Origin: Micromussa lordhowensis
Lineage: Eukaryota; Cnidaria; Anthozoa; Scleractinia; Lobophylliidae
DNA length: 64,000 bases
NCBI GenBank assembly: GCA_964020085.1
Contig: CAXHUQ010000504.1
Coordinates: 1 to 64,000, forward strand
Direction of reading: 5' to 3'
The notes beneath the pieces were generated by a model. It was given only the letters and a program-made list of their open reading frames with translations. It made no database searches and was not told the origin of the DNA. Of this stretch, positions 45,936 to 57,504 are shown piece after piece. The first letter of the stretch is position 1. The number at the start of each line of letters is the position of its first letter. The position numbers and the translations under genes are program-made.

Positions 45936-48900
45936 TCGGTCCGGGTCCACATGCAAAGTTTCGGAGCTGCGCGAAATCTCGCACTATGCTAACCAGCCCG
46001 TTTGCTAATTAGCCCAACTTTGCGCGCGTCGCAACTTTGCAAACTAATACCACCAAAGCACTCCCGGGGTCGGTCCGGGTCCAAATGCGAAGTATCGGAG
46101 CTGCGCAAAATCTCGCACTATGCTAATCAGCCCGGCAGATCCCCAGGCGTGGCCGGCTGGCTCCCTAGTTAGCCGAGCTTGACGCGTGTCGCAACTTGGC
46201 AAACTAATGGCACCAAAGCACTCCTGGGATCGGTCCGGGTCCAGATGCAAAGTTTCGGAGCTGCGCGAAATCTCGCACTATGCTAACCAGCCCGTTTGCT
46301 AATTAGCCCAACTTTGCGCGCATCGCAACTTTGCAAACTAATACCACCAAAGCACTCCCGGGGTCGGTCCGGGTCCAAATGCGAAGTATCGGAGCTGCGC
46401 AAAATCTCGCACTATGCTAATCAGCCCGGCAGATCCCCAGGCGTGGCCGGCTGGCTCCCTAGTTAGCCGAGCTTGACGCGTGTCGCAACTTGGCAAACTA
46501 ATGGCACCAAAGCACTCCTGGGGTCGGTCCGGGTCCACATGCAAAGTTTCGGAGCTGCGCGAAATCTCGCACTATGCTAACCAGCCCGTTTGCTAATTAG
46601 CCCAACTTTGCGCGCGTCGCAACTTTGCAAACTAATACCACCAAAGCACTCCCGGGGTCGGTCCGGGTCCAAATGCGAAGTATCGGAGCTGCGCAAAATC
46701 TCGCACTATGCTAATCAGCCCGGCAGATCCCCAGGCGTGGCCGGCTGGCTCCCTAGTTAGCCGAGCTTGACGCGTGTCGCAACTTGGCAAACTAATGGCA
46801 CCAAAGCACTCCTGGGGTCGGTCCGGGCCCACATGCAAAGTTTCGGAGCTGCGCGAAATCTCGCACTATGCTAACCAGCCCGTTTGCTAAATAGCCCAAC
46901 TTTGCGCGCGTCGCAACTTTGCAAACTAATACCACCAAAGCACTCCCGGGGTCGGTCCGGGTCCAAATGCGAAGTATCGGAGCTGCGCAAAATCTCGCAC
47001 TATGCTAATCAGCCCGGCAGATCCCCAGGCGTGGCCGGCTGGCTCCCTAGTTAGCCGAGCTTGACGCGTGTCGCAACTTGGCAAACTAATGGCACCAAAG
47101 CACTCCTGGGGTCGGTCCGGCTCCACATGCAAAGTTTCGGAGCTGCGCGAAATCTCGCACTATGCTAACCAGCCCGTTTGCTAATTAGCCCAACTTTGCG
47201 CGCGTCGCAACTTTGCAAACTAATACCACCAAAGCACTCCCGGGGTCGGTCCAGGTCCAAATGCGAAGTATCGGAGCTGCGCAAAATCTCGCACTATGCT
47301 AATCAGCCCGGCAGATCCGCAGGCGTGGCCGGCTGGCTCCCTAGTTAGCCGAGCTTGACGCGTGTCGCAACTTGGCAAACTAATGGCACCAAAGCACTCC
47401 TGGGGTCGGTCCGGGTCCACATGCAAAGTTTCGGAGCTGCGCGAAATCTCGCACTATGCTAACCAGCCCGTTTGCTAATTAGCCCAACTTTGCGCGCGTC
47501 GCAACTTTGCAAACTAATACCACCAAAGCACTCCCGGGGTCGGTCCGGGTCCAACTGCGAAGTATCGGAGCTGCGCAAAATCTCGCACTATGCTAATCAG
47601 CCCGGCAGATCCGCAGGCGTGGCCGGCTGGCTCCCTAGTTAGCCGAGCTTGACGCGTAACGCAACTTGGCAAACTAATGCCACCAAAGCTATCCTGGGGT
47701 CGATCCGGGTCCACATGCAAAGTTTCGGAGCTGCGCGAAATCTCGCACTATGCTAACCAGCCCGTTTGCTAATTAGCCCAACTTTGCGCGCGTCGCAACT
47801 TTGCAAACTAATACCACCAGAGCACTCCCTGGGTCGGTCCGGGTCCAAAGGCGAAGTATCGGAGCTGCGCAAAATCTCGCACTATGCTAATCAGCCCGGC
47901 AGATCCCCAGGCGTGGCCGGCTGGCTCCCTAGTTAGCCGAGCTTGACGCGTGTCGCAACTTGGCAAACTAATGGCACCAAAGCACTCCTGGGGTCGGTCC
48001 GGGTCCACATGCAAAGTTTCGGAGCTGCGCGAAATCTCGCACTATGCTAACCAGCCCGTTTGCTAATTAGCCCAACTTTGCGCGCGTCGCAACTTTGCAA
48101 ACTAATACCACCAGAGCACTCCCGGGGTCGGTCCGGGTCCAAATGCGAAGTATCGGAGCTGCGCAAAATCTCGCACTATGCTAATCAGCCCGGCAGATCC
48201 CCAGGCGTGGCCGGCTGGCTCCCTAGTTAGCCAAGCTTGACGCGTGTCGCAACTTGGCAAACTAATGGCACCAAAGCACTCCTGGGGTCGGTCCGGGTCC
48301 ACATGCAAAGTTTCGGAGCTGCGCGAAATCTCGCACTATGCTAACCAGCCCGTTTGCTAATTAGCCCAACTTTGCGCGCGTCGCAACTTTGCAAACTAAT
48401 ACCACCAAAGCACTCCCGGGGTCGGTCCGGGTCCAAATGCGAAGTATCGCAGCTGCGCAAAATCTCGCACTATGCTAATCAGCCCGGCAGATCCCCAGAC
48501 GTGGCCGGCTGGCTCCCTAGTTAGCCGAGCTTGACGCGTGTCGCAACTTGGCAAACTAATGGCACCAAAGCACTCCTGGGGTCGGTCCGGGTCCACATGC
48601 AAAGTTTCGGAGCTGCGCGAAATCTCGCACTATGCTAACCAGCCCGTTTGCTAATTAGCCCAACTTTGCGCGCGTCGCAACTTTGCAAACTAATACCACC
48701 AAAGCACTCCCGGGGTCGGTCCGGGTCCAAATGCGAAGTATCGGAGCTGCGCAAAATCTCGCACTATGCTAATCAGCCCGGCAGATCCCCAGGCGTGGCC
48801 GGCTGGCTCCCTAGTTAGCCGAGCTTGACGCGTGTCGCAACTTGGCAAACTAATGGCACCAAAGCACTCCTGGGGTCGGTCCGGGTCCACATGCAAAGTT

Positions 48901-49396
48901 TCGGAGCTGCGCGAAATCTCGCACTATGCTAACCAGCCCGTTTGCTAAATAGCCCAACTTTGCGCGCGTCGCAACTTTGCAAACTAATACCACCAAAGCA
49001 CTCCCGGGGTCGGTCCGGGTCCAAATGCGAAGTATCGGAGCTGCGCAAAATCTCGCACTATGCTAATCAGCCCGGCAGATCCCCAGGCGTGGCCGGCTGG
49101 CTCCCTAGTTAGCCGAGCTTGACGCGTGTCGCAACTTGGCAAACTAATGGCACCAAAGCACTCCTGGGGTCGGTCCGGGTCCACATGCAAAGTTTCGGAG
49201 CTGCGCGAAATCTCGCACTATGCTAACCAGCCCGTTTGCTAATTAGCCCAACTTTGCGCGCGTCGCAACTTTGCAAACTAATACCACCAAAGCACTCCCG
49301 GGGTCGGTCCAGGTCCAAATGCGAAGTATCGGAGCTGCGCAAAATCTCGCACTATGCTAATCAGCCCGGCAGATCCCCAGGCGTGGCCGGCTGGCT
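45936..49396 (+). repeat. Recent duplication block, copy 2 (3,461 bp)
   Basis: Same ordered rare variants as copy 1. Private changes seen: A at 46322, C at 47555, A at 48233. With one change in copy 1, about four differences in 3.46 kb were found by eye. Confidence 0.85.
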
Positions 49397-50448
49397 CCCT
49401 AGTTAGCCGAGCTTGACGCGTGTCGCAACTTGGCAAACTAATGGCACCAAAGCACTCCTGGGGTCGGTCCGGGTCCACATGCAAAGTTTCGGAGCTGCGC
49501 GAAATCTCGCACTATGCTAACCAGCCCGTTTGCTAATTAGCCCAACTTTGCGCGCGTCGCAACTTTGCAAACTAATACCACCAAAGCACTCCCGGGGTCG
49601 GTCCGGGTCCAAATGCGAAGTATCGGAGCTGCGCAAAATCTCGCACTATGCTAATCAGCCCGGCAGATCCGCAGGCGTGGCCGGCTGGCTCCCTAGTTAG
49701 CCGAGCTTGACGCGTGTCGCAACTTGGCAAACTTATGGCACCAAAGCACTCCTGGGGTCGGTCCGGGTCCACATGCAAAGTTTCGGAGCTGCGCGAAATC
49801 TCGCACTATGCTAACCAGCCCGTTTGCTAATTAGCCCAACTTTGCGCGCGTCGCAACTTTGCAAACTAATACCACCAAAGCACTCCCGGGGTCGGTCCGG
49901 GTCCAAATGCGAAGTATCGGAGCTGCGCAAAATCTCGCACTATGCTAATCAGCCCGGCAGATCCGCAGGCGTGGCCGGCTGGCTCCCTAGTTAGCCGAGC
50001 TTGACGCGTGTCGCAACTTGGCAAACTAATGGCACCAAAGCACTCCTGGGGTCGGTCCGGGCCCACATGCAAAGTTTCGGAGCTGCGCGAAATCTCGCAC
50101 TATGCTAACCAGCCCGTTTGCTAAATAGCCCAACTTTGCGCGCGTCGCAACTTTGCAAACTAATACCACCAAAGCACTCCCGGGGTCGGTCCGGGTCCAA
50201 ATGCGAAGTATCGGAGCTGCGCAAAATCTCGCACTATGCTAATCAGCCCGGCAGATCTCCAGGCGTGGCCGGCTGGCTCCCTAGTTAGCCGAGCTTGACG
50301 CGTGTCGCAACTTGGCAAACTAATGGCACCAAAGCACTCCTGGGGTCGGTCCGGGTCCACATGCAAAGTTTCGGAGCTGCGTGAAATCTCGCACTATGCT
50401 AACCAGCCCGTTTGCTAATTAGCCCAACTTTGCGCGCGTCGCAACTTT

Positions 50449-53094
50449 GCAAACTAATACCACCAAAGAACTCCCGGGGTCGGTCCGGGTCCAAATGCGA
50501 AGTATCGGAGCTGCGCAAAATCTCGCACTATGCTAATCAGCCCGGCAGATCCCCAGGCGTGGCCGGCTGGCTCCCTAGTTAGCCGAGCTTGACGCGTGTC
50601 GCAACTTGGGAAACTAATGGCACCAAAGCTATCCTGGGGTCGATCCGTGTCCACATGCAAAGTTTCGGAGCTGCGCGAAATCTCGCACTATGCTAACCAG
50701 CCCGTTTGCTAATTAGCCCAACTTTGCGCGCGTCGCAACTTTGCAAACTAATACCACCAGAGCACTCCCGGGGTCGGTCCGGGTCCAAAGGCGAAGTATC
50801 GGAGCTGCGCAAAATCTCGCACTATGCTAATCAGCCCGGCAGATCCCCAGGCGTGGCCGGCTGGCTCCCTAGTTAGCCGAGCTTGACGCGTGTCGCAACT
50901 TGGCAAACTAATGGCACCAAAGCACTCCTGGGGTCGGTCCGGGTCCACATGCAAAGTTTCGGAGCTGCGCGAAACATCGCACTATGCTAACCAGCCCGTT
51001 TGCTAATTAGCCCAACTTTGCGCGCGTCGCAACTTTGCAAACTAATACCACCAGAGCACTCCCGGGGTCGGTCCGGGTCCAAATGTGAAGTATCGGAGCT
51101 GAGCAAAATCTCGCACTATGCTAATCAGCCCGGCAGATCCCCAGGCGTGGCCGGCTGGCTCCCTAGTTAGCCGAGCTTGACGCGTGTCGCAACTTGGCAA
51201 ACTAATGGCACCAAAGCACTCCTGGGGTCGGTCCGGGTCCACATGCAAAGTTTCGGAGCTGCGCTAAATCTCGCACTATGCTAACCAGCCCGTTTGCTAA
51301 TTAGCCCAACTTTGCGCGCGTCGCAACTTTGCAAACTAATACCACCAAAGCACTCCCGGGGTCGGTCCGGGTCCAAATGCGAAGTATCGGAGCTGCGCAA
51401 AATCTCGCACTATGCTAATCAGCCCGGCAGATCCCCAGGCGTGGCCGGCTGGCTCCCTAGTTAGCCGAGCTTGACGCGTGTCGCAACTTGGCAAACTAAT
51501 GGCACCAAAGCTATCCTGGGGTCGATCCGGGTCCACATGCAAAGTTTCGGAGCTGCGCGAAATCTCGCACTATGCTAACCAGCCCGTTTGCTAATTAGCC
51601 CAACTTTGCGCGCGTCGCAACTTTGCAAACTAATACCACCAGAGCACTCCCGGGGTCGGTCCGGGTCCAAAGGCGAAGTATCGGAGCTGCGCAAAATCTC
51701 GCACTATGCTAATCAGCCCGGCAGATCCCCAGGCGTGGCCGGCTGGCTCCCTAGTTAGCCGAGGTTGACGCGTGTCGCAACTTGGCAAACTAATGGCACC
51801 AAAGCACTCCTGGGGTCGGTCCGGGTCCACATGCAAAGTTTCGGAGCTGCGCGAAATCTCGCACTATGCTAACCAGCCCATTTGCTAATTAGCCCAACTT
51901 TGCGCGCGTCGCAACTTCGCAAACTAATACCACCAGAGCACTCCCGGGGTTGGTCCGGGTCCAAATGCGAAGTATCGGAGCTGAGCAAAATCTCGCACTA
52001 TGCTAATCAGCCCGGCAGATCCCCAGGCGTGGCCGGCTGGCTCCCTAGTTAGCCGAGCTTGACGCGTGTCGCAACTTGGCAAACTAATGGCACCAAAGCA
52101 CTCCTGGGGTCGGTCCGGGTCCACATGCAAAGTTTCGGAGCTGCGCGAAATCTCGCACTATGCTAACCAGCCCGTTTGCTAATTAGCCCAACTTTGCGCG
52201 CGTCGCAACTTTGCAAACTAATACCACCAAAGCACTCCCGGGGTCGGTCCAGGTCCAAATGCGAAGTATCGGAGCTGCGCAAAATCTCGCACTATGCTAA
52301 TCAGCCCGGCAGATCCGCAGGCGTGGCCGGCTGGCTCCCTAGTTAGCCGAGCTTGACGCGTGTCGCAACTTGGCAAACTAATGGCACCAAACCACTCCTG
52401 GGGTCGGTCCGGGTCCACATGCAAAGTTTCGGAGCTGCGCGAAATCTCGCACTATGCTAACCAGCCCGTTTGCTAATTAGCCCAACTTTGCGCGCGTCGC
52501 AACTTTGCAAACTAATACCACCAGAGCACTCCCGGGGTCGGTCCGGGTCCAAATGAGAAGTATCGGAGCTGCGCAAAATCTCGCACTATGCTAATCAGCC
52601 CGGCAGATCCCCAGGCGTGGCCGGCTGGCTTCCTAGTTAGCCGAGCTTGACGCGTGTCGCAACTTGGCAAACTAATGGCACCAAAGCACTCCTGGGGTCG
52701 GTCCGGGTCCACATGCAAAGTTTCGGAGCTGCGCGAAATCTCGCACTATGCTAACCAGCCCGTTTGCTAATTAGCCCAACTTTGCGCGCGTCGCAACTTT
52801 GCAAACTAATACCACCAGAGCACTCCCGGGGTCAGTCCGGGTCCAAATGCGAGGTATCGGAGCTGCGCAAAATCTCGCACTATGCTAATCAGCCCGGCAG
52901 ATCCCCAGGCGTGGCCGGCTGGCTCCCTAGTTAGCCGAGCTTGACGCGTGTCGCAACTTGGCAAACTAATGGCACCAAAGCACTCCTGGGGTCGGTCCGG
53001 GTCCACATGCAAAGTTTCGGAGCTGCGCGAAATCTCGCACTATGCTAACCAGCCCGTTTGCTAATTAGCCCAACTTTGCGCGCGTCGCAACTTT
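50449..53094 (+). repeat. Alpha HOR, 9 dimers (2,646 bp)
   Basis: Markers at 50648 (+0), 51086 (+2), 52392 (+6) and 52834 (+8) in the order of the 23.1-kb copy. The +7 dimer unites AAATGAGAAG and CTTCCTAG. CTTCGCAAAC links it to the right subfamily, but TTTCAGAGC and CTGCCCAAAA are absent. Confidence 0.78.
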
Positions 53095-54270
53095 GCAAAC
53101 TAATACCACCAGAGCACTCCCGGGGTCGGTCCGGGTCCAAATGCGAAGTATCGGAGCTGCGCAAAATCTCGCACTATGCTAATCAGCCCGGCAGATCCCC
53201 AGGCGTGGCCGGCTGGCTCCCTAGTTAGCCGAGCTTGACGCGTGTCGCAACTTGGCAAACTAATGGCACCAAAGCACTCCTGGGGTCGGTCCGGGTCCAC
53301 ATGCAAAGTTTCGGAGCTGCGCGAAATCTCGCACTATGCTAACCAGCCCGTTTGCTAATTAGCCCAACTTTGCGCGCGTCGCAACTTTGCAAACTAATAC
53401 CACCAAAGCACTCCCGGGGTCGGTCCGGGTCCAAATGCGAAGTATCGGAGCTGCGCAAAATCTCGCACTATGCTAATCAGCCCGGCAGATCCCCAGGCGT
53501 GGCCGGCTGGCTCCCTAGTTAGCCGAGCTTGACGCGTGTCGCAACTTGGCAAACTAATGGCACCAAAGCACTCCTGGGATCGGTCCGGGTCCACATGCAA
53601 AGTTTCGGAGCTGCGCGAAATCTCGCACTATGCTAACCAGCCCGTTTGCTAATTAGCCCAACTTTGCGCGCGTCGCAACTTTGCAAACTAATACCACCAA
53701 AGCACTCCCGGGGTCGGTCCGGGTCCAAATGCGAAGTATCGGAGCTGCGCAAAATCTCGCACTATGCTAATCAGCCCGGCAGATCCCCAGGCGTGGCCGG
53801 CTGGCTCCCTAGTTAGCCGAGCTTGACGCGTGTCGCAACTTGGCAAACTAATGGCACCAAAGCACTCCTGGGATCGGTCCGGGTCCACATGCAAAGTTTC
53901 GGAGCTGCGCGAAATCTCGCACTATGCTAACCAGCCCGTTTGCTAATTAGCCCAACTTTGCGCGCGTCGCAACTTTGCAAACTAATACCACCAAAGCACT
54001 CCCGGGGTCGGTCCGGGTCCCAATGCGAAGTATCGGAGCTGCGCAAAATCTCGCACTATGCTAATCAGCCCGGCAGATCCCCAGGCGTGGCCGGCTGGCT
54101 CCCTAGTTAGCCGAGCTTGACGCGTGTCGCAACTTGGCAAACTAATGGCACCAAAGCACTCCTGGGGTCGGTCCGGGTCCACATGCAAAGTTTCGGAGCT
54201 GCGCGAAATCTCGCACTATGCTAACCAGCCCGTTTGCTAATTAGCCCAACTTTGCGCGCGTCGCAACTTT

Positions 54271-56622
54271 GCAAACTAATACCACCAAAGCACTCCCGGG
54301 GTCGGTCCGGGTCCAAATGCGAAGTATCGGAGCTGCGCAAAATCTCGCACTATGCTAATCAGCCCGGCAGATCCCCAGGCGTGGCCGGCTGGCTCCCTAG
54401 TTAGCCGAGCTTGACGCGTGTCGCAACTTGGCAAACTAATGGCACCAAAGCACTCCTGGGGTCGGTCCGGGCCCACATGCAAAGTTTCGGAGCTGCGCGA
54501 AATCTCGCACTATGCTAACCAGCCCGTTTGCTAAATAGCCCAACTTTGCGCGCGTCGCAACTTTGCAAACTAATACCACCAAAGCACTCCCGGGGTCGGT
54601 CCGGGTCCAAATGCGAAGTATCGGAGCTGCGCAAAATCTCGCACTATGCTAATCAGCCCGGCAGATCCCCAGGCGTGGCCGGCTGGCTCCCTAGTTAGCC
54701 GAGCTTGACGCGTGTCGCAACTTGGCAAACTAATGGCACCAAAGCACTCCTGGGGTCGGTCCGGCTCCACATGCAAAGTTTCGGAGCTGCGCGAAATCTC
54801 GCACTATGCTAACCAGCCCGTTTGCTAATTAGCCCAACTTTGCGCGCGTCGCAACTTTGCAAACTAATACCACCAAAGCACTCCCGGGGTCGGTCCAGGT
54901 CCAAATGCGAAGTATCGGAGCTGCGCAAAATCTCGCACTATGCTAATCAGCCCGGCAGATCCGCAGGCGTGGCCGGCTGGCTCCCTAGTTAGCCGAGCTT
55001 GACGCGTGTCGCAACTTGGCAAACTAATGGCACCAAAGCACTCCTGGGGTCGGTCCGGGTCCACATGCAAAGTTTCGGAGCTGCGCGAAATCTCGCACTA
55101 TGCTAACCAGCCCGTTTGCTAATTAGCCCAACTTTGCGCGCGTCGCAACTTTGCAAACTAATACCACCAAAGCACTCTCGGGGTCGGTCCGGGTCCAAAT
55201 GCGAAGTATCGGAGCTGCGCAAAATCTCGCACTATGCTAATCAGCCCGGCAGATCCCCAGGCGTGGCCGGCTGGCTCCCTAGTTAGCCGAGCTTGACGCG
55301 TGTCGCAACTTGGCAAACTAATGGCACCAAAGCACTCCTGGGGTCGGTCCGGGTCCACATGCAAAGTTTCGGAGCTGCGCGAAATCTCGCACTATGCTAA
55401 CCAGCCCGTTTGCTAATTAGCCCAACTTTGCGCGCGTCGCAACTTTGCAAACTAATACCACCAAAGCACTCCCGGGGTCGGTCCGGGTCCAAATGCGAAG
55501 TATCGGAGCTGCGCAAAATCTCGCACTATGCTAATCAGCCCGGCAGATCCCCAGGCGTGGCCGGCTGGCTCCCTAGTTAGCCGAGCTTGACGCGTGTCGC
55601 AACTTGGCAAACTAATGGCACCAAAGCACTCCTGGGGTCGGTCCGGGTCCACATGCAAAGTTTCGGAGCTGCGCGAAATCTCGCACTATGCTAACCAGCC
55701 CGTTTGCTAATTAGCCCAACTTTGCGCGCGTCGCAACTTTGCAAACTAATACCACCAAAGCACTCCCGGGGTCGGTCCGGGTCCAAATGCGAAGTATCGG
55801 AGCTGCGCAAAATCTCGCACTATGCTAATCAGCCCGGCAGATCCCCAGGCGTGGCCGGCTGGCTCCCTAGTTAGCCGAGCTTGACGCGTGTCGCAACTTG
55901 GCAAACTAATGGCACCAAAGCACTCCTGGGGTCGGTCCGGGTCCACATGCAAAGTTTCGGAGCTGCGCGAAATCTCGCACTATGCTAACCAGCCCGTTTG
56001 CTAAATAGCCCAACTTTGCGCGCGTCGCAACTTTGCAAACTAATACCACCAAAGCACTCCCGGGGTCGGTCCGGGTCCAAATGCGAAGTATCGGAGCTGC
56101 GCAAAATCTCGCACTATGCTAATCAGCCCGGCAGATCCCCAGGCGTGGCCGGCTGGCTCCCTAGTTAGCCGAGCTTGACGCGTGTCGCAACTTGGCAAAC
56201 TAATGGCACCAAAGCACTCCTGGGGTCGGTCCGGGTCCACATGCAAAGTTTCGGAGCTGCGCGAAATCTCGCACTATGCTAACCAGCCCGTTTGCTAATT
56301 AGCCAAACTTTGCGCGCGTCGCAACTTTGCAAACTAATACCACCAAAGCACTCCCGGGGTCGGTCCAGGTCCAAATGCGAAGTATCGGAGCTGCGCAAAA
56401 TCTCGCACTATGCTAATCAGCCCGGCAGATCCCCAGGCGTGGCCGGCTGGCTCCCTAGTTAGCCGAGCTTGACGCGTGTCGCAACTTGGCAAACTAATGG
56501 CACCAAAGCACTCCTGGGGTCGGTCCGGGTCCACATGCAAAGTTTCGGAGCTGCGCGAAATCTCGCACTATGCTAACCAGCCCGTTTGCTAATTAGCCCA
56601 ACTTTGCGCGCGTCGCAACTTT
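54271..56622 (+). repeat. Beta HOR, 8 dimers
   Basis: GGGCCC at 54472 and GGCTCC at 54765, then ATCCGCAGG once. The TTGATGCG dimer of the 27-34 kb copies is absent. The next copy begins at 56623 (GGGCCC 56824, GGCTCC 57117) and runs into a dimer with AATGCCAGC near 57,674, related to AATGCCACC at about 42,090 and 47,680. Confidence 0.75.
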
Positions 56623-57504
56623 GCAAACTAATACCACCAAAGCACTCCCGGGGTCGGTCCGGGTCCAAATGCGAAGTATCGGAGCTGCGCAAAATCTCGC
56701 ACTATGCTAATCAGCCCGGCAGATCCCCAGGCGTGGCCGGCTGGCTCCCTAGTTAGCCGAGCTTGACGCGTGTCGCAACTTGGCAAACTAATGGCACCAA
56801 AGCACTCCTGGGGTCGGTCCGGGCCCACATGCAAAGTTTCGGAGCTGCGCGAAATCTCGCACTATGCTAACCAGCCCGTTTGCTAAATAGCCCAACTTTG
56901 CGCGCGTCGCAACTTTGCAAACTAATACCACCAAAGCACTCCCGGGGTCGGTCCGGGTCCAAATGCGAAGTATCGGAGCTGCGCAAAATCTCGCACTATG
57001 CTAATCAGCCCGGCAGATCCCCAGGCGTGGCCGGCTGGCTCCCTAGTTAGCCGAGCTTGACGCGTGTCGCAACTTGGCAAGCTAATGGCACCAAAGCACT
57101 CCTGGGGTCGGTCCGGCTCCACATGCAAAGTTTCGGAGCTGCGCGAAATCTCGCACTATGCTAACCAGCCCGTTTGCTAATTAGCCCAACTTTGCGCGCG
57201 TCGCAACTTTGCAAACTAATACCACCAAAGCACTCCCGGGGTCGGTCCAGGTCCAAATGCGAAGTATCGGAGCTGCGCAAAATCTCGCACTATGCTAATC
57301 AGCCCGGCAGATCCGCAGGCGTGGCCGGCTGGCTCCCTAGTTAGCCGAGCTTGACGCGTGTCGCAACTTGGCAAACTAATGGCACCAAAGCACTCCTGGG
57401 GTCGGTCCGGGTCCACATGCAAAGTTTCGGAGCTGCGCGAAATCTCGCACTATGCTAACCAGCCCGTTTGCTAATTAGCCCAACTTTGCGCGCGTCGCAA
57501 CTTT

